NCBI GenBank assembly: GCA_030832185.1
Contig: JAURJQ010000002.1
Span: 1-64,000, forward strand
Reading direction: 5' to 3'
DNA length: 64,000 nt
DNA from: Chitinophagales bacterium
GTDB taxonomy: Bacteria; Bacteroidota; Bacteroidia; Chitinophagales; JADJOU01
This document shows positions 1 to 8,149 of this stretch, piece by piece. The stretch's first letter is position 1; each line of letters opens with the position of its first letter. Below the pieces are notes generated by a model. That model had not been told where the DNA came from. It did not search any database and saw only the letters and a program-made list of their open reading frames with translations. Made by a program: the position numbers and the translations under genes.

Positions 1-17
1 GTTGGGTGATTTTTTTT

Positions 18-56
18 GGGGGCGTAGCTTCCCGCATTGCGCGGGACTAGAGCACC
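18..56 (+). repeat. broken 5' piece of tRNA-Ala with an inserted hairpin
   Basis: Bases 18–29 equal the first 12 bases of the intact tRNA-Ala at 67, and 47–56 equal tRNA bases 86–95. Between them the seven D-loop bases of the tRNA are replaced by a 17-base stem-loop, TCCCGC-ATTGC-GCGGGA in outline (30–46). The piece cannot fold as a tRNA and has no anticodon arm. It ends ten bases before the intact gene. Confidence 0.75.
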
Positions 57-66
57 AAAAAACACT

Positions 67-140
67 GGGGGCGTAGCTCAGCTGGCTAGAGCACCTGCCT
101 TGCACGCAGGGGGTCATCGGTTCGACTCCGTTCGCCTCCA
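67..140 (+). tRNA. tRNA-Ala (anticodon TGC)
   Basis: A 74-base cloverleaf can be drawn. The acceptor stem is GGGGGCG (67–73) with CGCCTCC (133–139), with one G·U pair and discriminator A140. The D stem is GCTC/GAGC, and the anticodon stem CCTGC/GCAGG (94–98, 106–110) encloses the loop CTTGCAC, giving anticodon TGC at 101–103. The T loop is TTCGACT (121–127); its stem has one U·U mismatch. CCA is not encoded. A strong terminator follows directly. The gene reads GCA and GCG-type alanine codons. Confidence 0.95.
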
Positions 141-144
141 CATT

Positions 145-176
145 AAAAAGACTACTCCAACCGGGTAGTCTTTTTT
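145..176 (+). terminator. Rho-independent terminator of tRNA-Ala
   Basis: GACTACTC (150–157) pairs with GGGTAGTC (163–170) with one G·U pair, flanked by an A run and a T run that extend the stem. It is nearly identical to the copy at 272–304. Confidence 0.85.
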
Positions 177-186
177 CGTTTATATT

Positions 187-225
187 GGGGTCATCTGTTT
201 CCCGTGCGTACGGGATTCGCCTCCA
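187..225 (+). repeat. broken 3' piece of tRNA-Ala with an inserted hairpin
   Basis: GGGGTCATC (187–195) matches tRNA bases 110–118 and TTCGCCTCCA (216–225) matches tRNA bases 131–140. The T-arm bases between them (119–130 of the tRNA) are replaced by 20 bases containing the perfect stem-loop TCCCGT-GCGT-ACGGGA. Confidence 0.75.
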
Positions 226-229
226 CCCA

Positions 230-268
230 TTTGGTCATCTGTTTCCCATATGTGCGGGATTCCCTCCA
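230..268 (+). repeat. second, more decayed 3' piece of tRNA-Ala with an inserted hairpin
   Basis: The layout matches the preceding piece: GGTCATC, then TGTTTCCC, a different 7–8 base loop, GCGGGA, then TTCCCTCCA, an eroded form of the tRNA 3' end. It is followed at once by a second copy of the tRNA terminator. Confidence 0.7.
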
Positions 269-271
269 TAT

Positions 272-304
272 AAAAAGACTACTCCAACTGGGTAGTCTTT
301 TTTT
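272..304 (+). terminator. duplicated copy of the tRNA-Ala terminator
   Basis: The stem GACTACTC/GGGTAGTC with A and T flanks is the same as at 145–176 apart from one loop base. The tRNA 3' end and its terminator therefore appear to have been duplicated as a unit about 127 bases downstream. Confidence 0.8.
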
Positions 305-553
305 AGTTTTAAATGGGGCATATCGTTATCTTGAGCATTTTATTAGAAAAATTAGATATCTTATACTATTCATATGTTTAACATAGTTCATTTCGTTTAG
401 GTATAATGCCGTGATAATTTATGTTAAGTCCATTCTTTTTTAGACTGTTACATAAATTTATACGGTATAAGTTTAAATGAAATAGCTTTGCAATATATAA
501 ATAAGCTTACTGCGATTATTTTTTCGGCGGATAATAAAATGAATTTTTTTTGA
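305..553. other. intergenic, no gene recognised
   Basis: AT-rich spacer between the tRNA remnants and the mlaE-like gene. Short open frames here have no coding character. I see no clear TAnnTTTG promoter element in front of the first operon gene. Confidence 0.5.
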
Positions 554-1315
554 ATGATAGCATTGTTAGAAAGCTTTTTTATAGATATTGGCAGTTTTTC
601 CTTTTTCGCCCTTCGGTTTTTTAAGGAGATATTCAAACCTCCTTTTGAGTTTAAAGAGCTGCTAAAGCAGTGCTACAATATTGGCAATCGGTCTTTATTA
701 CTAGTTTCGCTTACTGGATTTATCATTGGATTAGTATTTACCTTGCAGTCTAGGCCTACCCTAATGGAATTTGGGGCAGTCTCCTGGCTGCCAGCTATGG
801 TCACCATCTCTATTGTTCGAGAAATTGGGCCTATCATTACTGCGTTGATTTGCGCTGGAAAAATTGGTTCGGGTATTGGCGCAGAGCTTGGTTCCATGCG
901 AGTGACGGAGCAAATAGATGCTATGGAAGTTTCGGGCACCAATCCATATAAATATCTTGTTGTGACGCGTATAATGGCTACAACGTTGATGCTTCCAATC
1001 TTGGTGATATATGGTGATGCTATCGCTATCTTTGGCTCTTATATGGTAGAATCAGTCAAAGGGGATGTATCCTTTCTTATGTATTTTAATTTGGCATTTA
1101 AAAAACTGTCTTTTACAGATATTTTGCCCGCAACGATTAAGAGTTTCTTTTTCGGGTTTGCGATAGCCCTAGTGGGTTGTTATCAGGGCTATAATTGTAA
1201 AAAAGGTACATCTGGTGTAGGTATGGCAGCCAATACGGCTGTGGTGCATGCTTCTATTCTGGTGTTTTTGATAGATTTCGTTGTGGTCCTGGTTACTAAT
1301 ATTTTTATTCATTAA
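554..1315 (+). CDS. mlaE: MlaE-type ABC transporter permease
   Basis: Inner-membrane permease of an MCE-type ABC system that moves phospholipid (or another lipid) between inner and outer membrane. The 253 residues have the family's four to five hydrophobic segments. The family signature is clear in the middle: REIGP at 89–93, then AGKIGSGIGAELGSM at 101–115 and EQIDAMEV at 119–126. Length is normal for the MlaE/YrbE family (about 240–260). The ATPase and MCE-domain genes follow directly, so this is the first gene of a three-gene operon. Periplasmic MlaC and outer-membrane MlaA homologues are not adjacent, which is usual in this phylum. The family is certain; the lipid and the direction of transport are inferred. 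Confidence 0.92.
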   Translation: MIALLESFFIDIGSFSFFALRFFKEIFKPPFEFKELLKQCYNIGNRSLLLVSLTGFIIGLVFTLQSRPTLMEFGAVSWLPAMVTISIVREIGPIITALICAGKIGSGIGAELGSMRVTEQIDAMEVSGTNPYKYLVVTRIMATTLMLPILVIYGDAIAIFGSYMVESVKGDVSFLMYFNLAFKKLSFTDILPATIKSFFFGFAIALVGCYQGYNCKKGTSGVGMAANTAVVHASILVFLIDFVVVLVTNIFIH

Positions 1316-1331
1316 TTTTATACATAATTCT

Positions 1332-2069
1332 GTGGATGAGAAACCAGTTTTAGAAATAAAAGATTTATACAAAAGCTACGGAAACAATCACGTATTGAAT
1401 GGATTTAATATGTCATTGTATGAGGGAGAGAATCTAGTCATAATGGGCAAGTCTGGGTGCGGTAAATCTGTGATGATTAAATGCCTTATTGGATTGGAAT
1501 CCGCAGATAGTGGTACGATAGAAATCATGGGAAATGATATTATGAAAATGGATCAAGAAGATCTGGATGAAATGAAAACGGAAATCGGGTTTCTCTTTCA
1601 GGGAAGTGCGCTCTATGATTCGATGTCTGTAAGAGAAAATTTAGAATTCCCGCTTCGAAGGCATACAAAAAAATTTGGACAAATTCAAGATACAACCCCA
1701 ATGGTCATGGAAGCTTTAGAGAGTGTAGGATTGGCAAGTGCTATTGACTTGATGCCAAATGAACTTTCGGGAGGAATGAAACGAAGAATTGCTTTAGCCA
1801 GAGCATTGATACTCAAGCCAAAAATAATATTTTACGATGAGCCTACTACGGGCTTGGACCCAATTACTTCAAAAGAAATTATATTATTGATGGGAGATGT
1901 ACAAAAAAAGTATAAGACCTCTTCGGTTATTATTACGCACGATGTAGACTGCGCCAGGGTAGTGTCGAATAGAATGCTCTTATTAATAGATGGCATAAAT
2001 TATGCAGAAGGTAAATTCGAAGAATTATCAAAATCAACTGATCCAAATGTTAAAGCATTTTTTAAATAA
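1332..2069 (+). CDS. mlaF: MlaF-type ABC transporter ATP-binding protein
   Basis: Energy-supplying ATPase partner of the MlaE permease. Numbered from the chosen start, the Walker A motif is GKSGCGKS at 39–46, the Q-loop is FQGS near 89–92, the ABC signature is LSGG at 145–148 and Walker B is IIFYDEP ending near 171, followed by GLDP. The open frame extends upstream to a TTG at 1281 inside the permease gene. I prefer the GTG at 1332, which begins MDEKPVLEIKDLYKSYG, the normal N-terminus of the family, and avoids a 35-base overlap. The stop is seven bases before the MCE gene. Function is secure; the start is less so. Confidence 0.9.
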   Translation: MDEKPVLEIKDLYKSYGNNHVLNGFNMSLYEGENLVIMGKSGCGKSVMIKCLIGLESADSGTIEIMGNDIMKMDQEDLDEMKTEIGFLFQGSALYDSMSVRENLEFPLRRHTKKFGQIQDTTPMVMEALESVGLASAIDLMPNELSGGMKRRIALARALILKPKIIFYDEPTTGLDPITSKEIILLMGDVQKKYKTSSVIITHDVDCARVVSNRMLLLIDGINYAEGKFEELSKSTDPNVKAFFK

Positions 2070-2076
2070 ATAAACC

Positions 2077-3039
2077 ATGGAAAAAACGAATTCTGAAAAA
2101 TTGAGATTAGGAATTTTTATGCTAGTAGGTTCCATCCTATTTATAGCTATAGTATACATAATTGGTAGCAAACAGCAGCTATTTGGAAATACGGAAAAGA
2201 TCCAAGCCGTATTTTATAATGCAAATGGACTACAGATAGGGAACAATGTGAGATATTCTGGTATTAATGTTGGTACCGTGAGGGAAATATCCATGCTCAA
2301 TGATACTGCTATATTAATAGAAATGGCAATTAATAGAAAGTCATTTCAATTTATAAAGAAAAATGCCAATATTAGCATTGGTACTGATGGCTTGGTAGGT
2401 AATATGGTAGTCAATATAGAGCCAAATAAAGGAGAATCTGAACCTATATTGCCTGGAGACGTGTTAATTGGGACAAAAAAAGTGCAAGCAGATGATATGA
2501 TTAATACCCTGAGCACAACCAACACCAATGCGGCACTACTAACCTCAGATCTATTAAAAATTACGAATGAAATCATGAATGGTCAAGGAACGATAGGTTT
2601 ACTTCTAAATGATAAGGAAGTAGCTTCAGATTTAAAAGAATCCATTCTCGAATTGAAGCTTACAAGTCAAGCTGCTCGAAAATCAATTCAAAGTCTAGAG
2701 TCGCTTATTCATTCTTTAGATAAAAAGGATAATGTAGTAGGATTGATGAAAGATACTGCTGTAGCTAGACATATTATCAATATTGTAGTTACCCTCGAAA
2801 AGTCAACTAAGAAAATGGATACAGTGGTGCAGAATTTAAATCTAGCTGTCTTAAATGCTAAAGATGGTAAGGGAGTCATTAATTATCTTTCGAATGACCC
2901 TAATCTGGTCAAAAAAATTGATACCACTATGAAGAATATCAATGAATCAAGCAAATTGTTAAATGAAAATTTAGAAGCACTTAAACATAATTTTCTTTTC
3001 AAAGCATATTTTAAAAAAAGAGGGAAACTGAAAGAATGA
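2077..3039 (+). CDS. mlaD: MCE-domain (MlaD family) membrane-anchored lipid-binding protein
   Basis: Substrate-binding partner of the MlaEF transporter. One membrane helix at about 11–29 anchors it to the inner membrane, and a single MCE/MlaD domain follows at about 40–118, including a YNANGLQIGNNVRYSGI stretch typical of MCE folds. The remaining ~200 residues form a long, helical, Ser/Asn/Lys-rich tail, probably coiled coil, as in other 300-residue Bacteroidota MCE proteins. It lies seven bases after mlaF and ends the operon. No lipobox is seen. Which lipid it binds is unknown. Confidence 0.9.
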   Translation: MEKTNSEKLRLGIFMLVGSILFIAIVYIIGSKQQLFGNTEKIQAVFYNANGLQIGNNVRYSGINVGTVREISMLNDTAILIEMAINRKSFQFIKKNANISIGTDGLVGNMVVNIEPNKGESEPILPGDVLIGTKKVQADDMINTLSTTNTNAALLTSDLLKITNEIMNGQGTIGLLLNDKEVASDLKESILELKLTSQAARKSIQSLESLIHSLDKKDNVVGLMKDTAVARHIINIVVTLEKSTKKMDTVVQNLNLAVLNAKDGKGVINYLSNDPNLVKKIDTTMKNINESSKLLNENLEALKHNFLFKAYFKKRGKLKE

Positions 3040-3114
3040 TTGTTTGATATTAACCCTATAATTTTAGGAGTCCTTTCTGGACTAGGTTGGAGAATTTTAG
3101 GATAAAATAGTTTT

Positions 3115-3279
3115 TTATTTACCTATCTTAATCTCCGGCAATTCTTTTTTCGACATTTCTTGGATAAACTCTGTCTTATAAATATTCAGATTTTTAATTA
3201 TATCTACTGTCTCTTCTTCATATGTGCGCCATGAACGCGTAAATATCAAAAAATAATTTTCATGTTTAGATACAACAAA
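3115..3279 (-). pseudogene. possible gene remnant downstream of the MFS gene
   Basis: A 54-codon open stretch on the minus strand reads like real protein: it includes the words KHENYFLIFTRSW and YKTEFIQEMSKKELP and ends in a TAA. It has no ATG start. It is bounded upstream by a TGA and lies in the same frame as the MFS gene, nine codons past that gene's stop. I do not recognise the family. It could be the surviving C-terminus of a deleted gene or a chance open frame. Confidence 0.3.
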
Positions 3280-3306
3280 TCAAAGATGACTTTGGAGAAA
3301 TAAGGT

Positions 3307-4578
3307 TTAATTCTCTAACGCCTTAATCGCTGAAGAATAGTGATAAATTATAATTCCGCAAATGAGAACAAAGAAGAATAAAATCCACATGATCCATACC
3401 ATGCCGAAATATCCAGTGAAGAAAGGAAGAGAGAAAATAAAGCCCCATATTGCGCGCATCAGATAAGAAGAAATATTTAAAACGGATGAAACTCTTCCCA
3501 TAAGGTGATTTGGCACTAATTTCCAGAAGTAGGAGACTCTATTATAGCGTATAGATGCATTGGAAAAACCAAAGAGAATGTTAGCTATATAGAATATAGA
3601 AAGCTGTCGATTAAATATAAAAATTCCGAATACCACAAGCGCTATACTGAAGAGTACTAAGATTCGTGTGACCTCATGCCTGCTGGCTAGAAAGTATCGT
3701 GCTAGAAAACCTGCCATCAATGCTCCAAGAGCGAAGTATAGTTCAGATGAAGCAAATACGTGGCTAGGTGCCATAAGCACATAAGACACATAGGATGGCA
3801 TCAAGAAAAAACTGATTAACAAGACACATACGAATACCGCTGGGCTCAGCCAACCCACAATCATTAAGGCAGGTTTATCTTTTAAAAAAGCCCAACCTAC
3901 TCTTAATCGTACCCAAGCCGATTCGGATTCGGCTTCTCGGATCTTAATCGGGGTAAATTGGATAGCTAGGAGGATAAAAATGGATAGAAGATATGTCACT
4001 GCATCTAGAGCATAAATTTCATAGAGAGTCCACGCTTCAAAAATCCATGGTGAAGCCAAGCTGAAGCCAAAGACATGAAGTTGACCATTTTGTATACCTT
4101 CCATGAGCAGTGCTGCAGCGGCACCGCCTATTATGGTGGTGGCCTGACCCTGCACCTCCAGGTAGGAGATGACTTTGTTGTGATATTGCGTTGGAGTTAT
4201 TTCTTGCGCTATACTGTATATGTTCATATAGTGAATATTATACAGCAATATAGTAAAACCAAAAGCTACGCCACTAACTACCCAGAGGGGAATGTCCGCA
4301 TTCAAGCCAGCGAGAGCAGCTAGACTCATTAGCACAAAACCAATTATGGAATAGCTTATTTGAATATGTTTTCTATTGTATTTATCTATCAGTGTACCTG
4401 CGTATATACTCCAAATAGTGGATAATACGGTCAATATACCATAGAATACGCCAAAGGAACTTTGCCAGCCCAGAGTGGCGGTAAAATACCATGGAATGGC
4501 TATCATACATATACCTTGTGAAATACCCGATATCGTATTGGCTAGAAACAGGAGTAAAATGGCATTACGATTATTCAT
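3307..4578 (-). CDS. MFS transporter (multidrug/macrolide efflux-like)
   Basis: Major facilitator superfamily permease of 423 residues with about twelve membrane segments. The N-terminal half carries the usual loop 2–3 motif in the form YAGTLIDKYNRKHI (about 59–72), a version of the MFS motif A GxLaDrxGRk. A second hydrophilic loop near the middle separates two six-helix halves. Overall it resembles the MFS_3/enterobactin-exporter and macrolide-efflux group. The gene stands alone, downstream of the terminator of the secG operon. No regulator is adjacent. The substrate cannot be read from the sequence. Confidence 0.8.
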   Translation of the reverse strand: MNNRNAILLLFLANTISGISQGICMIAIPWYFTATLGWQSSFGVFYGILTVLSTIWSIYAGTLIDKYNRKHIQISYSIIGFVLMSLAALAGLNADIPLWVVSGVAFGFTILLYNIHYMNIYSIAQEITPTQYHNKVISYLEVQGQATTIIGGAAAALLMEGIQNGQLHVFGFSLASPWIFEAWTLYEIYALDAVTYLLSIFILLAIQFTPIKIREAESESAWVRLRVGWAFLKDKPALMIVGWLSPAVFVCVLLISFFLMPSYVSYVLMAPSHVFASSELYFALGALMAGFLARYFLASRHEVTRILVLFSIALVVFGIFIFNRQLSIFYIANILFGFSNASIRYNRVSYFWKLVPNHLMGRVSSVLNISSYLMRAIWGFIFSLPFFTGYFGMVWIMWILFFFVLICGIIIYHYSSAIKALEN

Positions 4579-4584
4579 TAGACT

Positions 4585-4617
4585 AAAAAAAAAGTCCTAA
4601 GCATGGCCTAGGACTTT
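4585..4617 (-). terminator. Rho-independent terminator of the miaB–secG operon
   Basis: AAAGTCCTA (4591–4599) pairs perfectly with TAGGACTTT (4609–4617). On the minus strand the hairpin is followed by a run of T. It lies 26 bases past the secG stop and just before the MFS gene, so the MFS gene is probably transcribed separately. Confidence 0.9.
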
Positions 4618-4642
4618 CTATATTATACATGAGTTGTATGTA

Positions 4643-5026
4643 TTATTTGTTGGCTGGCGGTGTCTGTGCAGGTGCAGATTGCTGCTGTGGAGGAGCCATA
4701 GCAGGAGCTGTAGGAAATGCAGGAGATGTACTCTTATTCTTTTCGAGAACCTCTTTTATCTTAGAGCCCTCAGAGCTATTGATTTCAGATACTTCTTTAG
4801 GATCTGGAAGAAGAAAAATAGATGCTACACTCAATACCATGAGCCCTCCAGCTAGGTACCACGTAATTTTTTCGACAGCATCAGTGCTGCGGCTAGCACC
4901 TAATATTTGATTGCCTATACTGCCCATAGATGCATTCATTCCGCCCTTTGGATTTTGTATAATAACCACTAAAATTAAAAGTACTGCGATCAGTATAATG
5001 ACAATTCCTAATGCTAAATAAGCCAT
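4643..5026 (-). CDS. secG: preprotein translocase subunit SecG
   Basis: Small subunit of the SecYEG protein-conducting channel in the inner membrane. Two membrane helices, at about 3–23 and 54–72, enclose the conserved QNPKGG (24–29) and a Gly/Ser/Asn-rich loop (GSIGNQILGAS). The last ~50 residues are a hydrophilic, Pro/Gln/Ala-rich tail absent from E. coli SecG but common in Bacteroidota. It is the last gene of the operon that starts with miaB, 16 bases after the previous stop and directly before the terminator. In many relatives groES and groEL follow; here they do not. Confidence 0.93.
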   Translation of the reverse strand: MAYLALGIVIILIAVLLILVVIIQNPKGGMNASMGSIGNQILGASRSTDAVEKITWYLAGGLMVLSVASIFLLPDPKEVSEINSSEGSKIKEVLEKNKSTSPAFPTAPAMAPPQQQSAPAQTPPANK

Positions 5027-5042
5027 ATTTGTTTGATTTATA

Positions 5043-6419
5043 TTATTTTCTCAAATTCTGGATTTGGAGTGCAAAGAAACTACTTTTTTCGGGAAATAGT
5101 CGAATTAATTTCTGGTAAATCTCAATAGACTTGGAGGTATTCCCCTGCTGAGCATGCAGAATAGCCATAGTTTCTGATACTAAATTCAAGGGTTGGAGGC
5201 TGAGTTGTGCCTCATCTTGAATTCTCATTTCCGATGGGGTCTTCCTCTTCGCTTTTTTCAACTCCACCTGCGATTTGAAATAAGTATCCTTCAAAACTCC
5301 CTCTAACTCATCATCCCTGCTGATTTTAGAGATTTCGTTTTCCTCATCTTCATAGGAAGCCAACATCTGACTCTGCTGAGCACTATATTGTATATTTCTT
5401 TCCAATTCTATAGAATCTTCATCTGTGGGATCAATAGCTTCTATAGCTGACTTATTTTCTATTGAATCAGGTTGAGTGGAAAATACAGCTAGCCATGAGT
5501 TAAAGTCTTTAACATCTGCTTCAACCTTTTCATTATCTACTTGTGATAGCCTTACTTCGTCTAATTCATTCTCTGCCTCAGACTTTATAAACTCTTTTTG
5601 TTCAACTTGGTTTACAAGTTTTTCTCTTTCCAATAGCTCTATGCCGGCTGGTAGAATATTATTCTGTATAGGGGCTTCCGTCTCAAATAATATACTTTCA
5701 TCTGTATCAAATGTTTCGATACTCGCCTTTAAGACACCTAGCTCCAGAATATCTTCCACCTTAGAGATACTATTAGCTTCTTCAATAAATGAATCTTGTA
5801 TATCTAGATCATCGCTATCTTCATTTATCTCCTGAACTACTACTTTTCTAGTTAGCTTTTCAGCTAGTTCTTCATCTGATAGTATGAGTTCATTTTCAAA
5901 ATCTATCTCAATAGATTCAACTTGGAGGTGAATTGACTCCAGCTCTACACTTGTTAAATCAAAGTCAATGGCTTCTAGGTCAGATTTCATGAAAATTTCC
6001 TCTTTGATTGAATGTTCTTCAATAGATGAATCTTCATCTAATTCTATAGTTTGGTCATTTATAATTCGACTTTTCTCTTCTTTACTCAATTCTTCAAGTT
6101 CAGATACTATAATATCTGCATCGTTAAATGGTACTTCAGGTTCAGAAGAAATATCTATAGGTTGATCTATATCCTCTTCAGTTAGTATAGGCTCCATGGA
6201 GTGCTGCTGGAAAATATGAATATATTGATTTAATTTCTGTTTATTAAATCCAAAAAAATTGTGGTCCTGTCCATCGTTATCTAGATTCTGGCTATGGGTG
6301 AGGATGCACGCCACTCTTGGCAATTGGTAAAATGGATACTCTAGCAGTATAGCCTCCACCGATTCTGGCGGCAGCTCTAGATATTTTAAAATAGGTAAAG
6401 GAAGCGTCGTATTTACCAT
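5043..6419 (-). CDS. acidic conserved hypothetical protein with a C-terminal TPR-like helix pair
   Basis: A 458-residue soluble protein without signal peptide or membrane segment. The N-terminal ~75 residues look folded (LPPESVEAILLEYPFYQLPR). Residues ~80–400 are strongly acidic and Ser/Ile-rich, likely disordered or extended. The last ~50 residues form a TPR-like unit (ETMAILHAQQGNTSKSIEIY and on to RLFPEKSSFFA). It overlaps the lptE gene by seven bases and precedes secG. A protein of this kind is found between lptE and secG in many Bacteroidota, so a role coupled to envelope biogenesis is a fair guess from context only. I know of no experimental function. Confidence 0.75.
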   Translation of the reverse strand: MVNTTLPLPILKYLELPPESVEAILLEYPFYQLPRVACILTHSQNLDNDGQDHNFFGFNKQKLNQYIHIFQQHSMEPILTEEDIDQPIDISSEPEVPFNDADIIVSELEELSKEEKSRIINDQTIELDEDSSIEEHSIKEEIFMKSDLEAIDFDLTSVELESIHLQVESIEIDFENELILSDEELAEKLTRKVVVQEINEDSDDLDIQDSFIEEANSISKVEDILELGVLKASIETFDTDESILFETEAPIQNNILPAGIELLEREKLVNQVEQKEFIKSEAENELDEVRLSQVDNEKVEADVKDFNSWLAVFSTQPDSIENKSAIEAIDPTDEDSIELERNIQYSAQQSQMLASYEDEENEISKISRDDELEGVLKDTYFKSQVELKKAKRKTPSEMRIQDEAQLSLQPLNLVSETMAILHAQQGNTSKSIEIYQKLIRLFPEKSSFFALQIQNLRK

Positions 6420-6913
6420 GTGGAGAACATTTTATTAAAAACAGAATTGGCAAGATTCACGGAAATGCTTCTTATAAAGAGGTCTTCTTTTCCCGTAATA
6501 TCGTTGTCATAGACCTCAAAATTAGTAAATGACTGTGTCCATTGTACTTTCTTGTCGGATACCACATCTTGAAATTCTATTTGTACGGTGATATCTAATC
6601 TATATTTATTGGAGAACCCTCCAGTGGTAGGGACTTGGGGTGTGATGCGATAGTCTAAGATATATCCCTTGAGCTGATAATCACCTCCTCCATCGATTAC
6701 TTTGAGTCCTCCATCTCGGGTCATTTTATTTCTCAGTTCTTGATTGAAAATATTATCAATACTAGACCACGCATTAGGGGCCTTGTTTTGAATATATTCT
6801 ATTGAGATAGTCTTTACTTCTGCAGGCACACTAGCCCCCGAAAAGGAATATACTCCGCAGGAATTTAGCGCGGACAATAGAATGGGGAAGAAGAGGATGA
6901 ATATTTTTTTCAT
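6413..6913 (-). CDS. lptE: LptE-like LPS-assembly lipoprotein
   Basis: Outer-membrane lipoprotein expected to plug the LptD barrel that inserts lipopolysaccharide. The signal peptide ends in a lipobox-like LNSC, with Cys at residue 19. The rest of the 166 residues contains family features: GVYSFSG straight after the Cys, SIEYIQNKAP, a central YQLKGYILDYRITPQ and a final SVNLANSVFNKMFSTW. It starts within the stop of the upstream activator gene (4-base overlap) and overlaps the next gene by seven bases, so translation is probably coupled. lptD is not in this window. Confidence 0.85.
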   Translation of the reverse strand: MKKIFILFFPILLSALNSCGVYSFSGASVPAEVKTISIEYIQNKAPNAWSSIDNIFNQELRNKMTRDGGLKVIDGGGDYQLKGYILDYRITPQVPTTGGFSNKYRLDITVQIEFQDVVSDKKVQWTQSFTNFEVYDNDITGKEDLFIRSISVNLANSVFNKMFSTW

Positions 6914-8148
6914 TCTTCGATATCGTAATCAATAATTTTTCTGTATAAGGTTCTCTCGCTGATACCCAGTTCTTCAGCGGCATATTTGCGCTTGCCTTTG
7001 TGCTTTTTGAGTGCAGATATGATAAATCGTTTCTCCATATCAATTAGGTTTAAATTCTCAGGCACATAGTCTCCATTTATAGGTTTAGTCATGGAGCTAT
7101 TCCGCTCTGGCAGTTCTATGACATTAGGAGTATAGCTTCCGCCAGTTCTGACCTGCGGAAGATAGCGCTCTGTGCCTACAATGCGTGTATCTTGATCACC
7201 TGTAAATTCTTCAAAGTTTGTTGGGGTATTTTTCGTCAGTTCGAAAAACATCCGCTTCATCTCGTTGATGTCTTGTTTTATATCTACGAGCATTTTTAGG
7301 GTAATTTCATTGCCTATTTGGCCGAAATCATTGGTAGAATTGACTCCAATATTAAGTGAGGTATTATGATTAGGTATAAATCGAGCGATGTCTTCTGGAT
7401 ACAAAGTATCTGAATCTGTGAGAATACTTACTTGCTCCGCTACACTTTTTAGTTGTCTAATATTGCCCGGCCAGCGGTACTTGAGGATAAGATCTCTGGC
7501 TTCTTCCGTAAGATTTGGTGGTTGGATTTTATTTTTTTCACAGAAATCGACAGAAAATTTTCTAAATAGTAAGGCAATATCATGCCCTCGCTCTCTGAGC
7601 GGCGGCACAATGATTGGCACCGTATTGAGCCGATAGTATAGATCTTCTCTGAATTTGCCTCGCTGCACGGCATCTAATAAGTTTACATTAGTGGCGGCGA
7701 TCACTCTCACATCAGTTTTTAGCACCTGCGATGCACCTACTTTGATATACTCGCCATTTTGCAATAGCCTGAGAAGTCTAGACTGAGTGCCTAACGGCAT
7801 TTCTGCTATTTCATCTAAGAAAATCGTACCTCCATTGACCGTTTCGAAATATCCTTTCCTAGTATCTGTAGCACCTGTAAAGGATCCCTTTTCGTGTCCG
7901 AAAAGTTCTGAATCAATAGTTCCTTCTGGTATAGCACCGCAGTTTATGGCTATAAATGGACCATGTTTGCGTGGACTGAGTTGGTGAATAATTTTTGAAA
8001 AGACCTCTTTTCCTACACCACTTTCCCCTAAAATGAGCACAGTCAAATCAGTGGGAGCTACCTTCTCAGCGGTAGCCAATGCATAGTTTAGGACAGGGGA
8101 ATTGCCTATAATGTCAAATTTATTTTTTAGTGCTTGCAGTTCCAACAT
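6910..8148 (-). CDS. sigma-54-dependent transcriptional activator (AAA+ and Fis-type HTH, no receiver domain)
   Basis: Bacterial enhancer-binding protein that uses ATP to open RNA polymerase–sigma-54 promoters. Walker A is GESGVGKE (41–48), the sigma-54 contact loop is GSFTGA (88–93, usual form GAFTGA), Walker B is GGTIFLDE (106–113), and an arginine-finger region follows. A Fis-like helix-turn-helix ends the protein (RKYAAEELGISERTLYRKI). Only about 10 residues precede the AAA+ domain, so there is no receiver, GAF or PAS domain and activity must be set by level or partner. A linker of ~110 residues separates AAA+ and HTH. It starts one base after the miaB stop. Targets cannot be told from the sequence. 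Confidence 0.93.
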   Translation of the reverse strand: MLELQALKNKFDIIGNSPVLNYALATAEKVAPTDLTVLILGESGVGKEVFSKIIHQLSPRKHGPFIAINCGAIPEGTIDSELFGHEKGSFTGATDTRKGYFETVNGGTIFLDEIAEMPLGTQSRLLRLLQNGEYIKVGASQVLKTDVRVIAATNVNLLDAVQRGKFREDLYYRLNTVPIIVPPLRERGHDIALLFRKFSVDFCEKNKIQPPNLTEEARDLILKYRWPGNIRQLKSVAEQVSILTDSDTLYPEDIARFIPNHNTSLNIGVNSTNDFGQIGNEITLKMLVDIKQDINEMKRMFFELTKNTPTNFEEFTGDQDTRIVGTERYLPQVRTGGSYTPNVIELPERNSSMTKPINGDYVPENLNLIDMEKRFIISALKKHKGKRKYAAEELGISERTLYRKIIDYDIEE

Positions 8149-8149
8149 A

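Noticed and set aside
18-56. Possible second tRNA gene at the very start of the window
   Set aside because: Only the acceptor 5' strand and part of the D arm are present; there is no anticodon arm or matching 3' end, so it is a broken copy.
204-386. Open frame on the plus strand within the tRNA remnants
   Set aside because: It runs through tRNA fragments and terminators and has no coding character.
1281-1331. TTG start that would make MlaF overlap the permease by 35 bases
   Set aside because: The added residues are a hydrophobic read of the permease end; family members begin at about MDEKPVLEIKDLYKSYG.
4629-4910. Plus-strand open frames opposite secG
   Set aside because: They are shadows of the Gly/Ala/Pro-rich secG tail.
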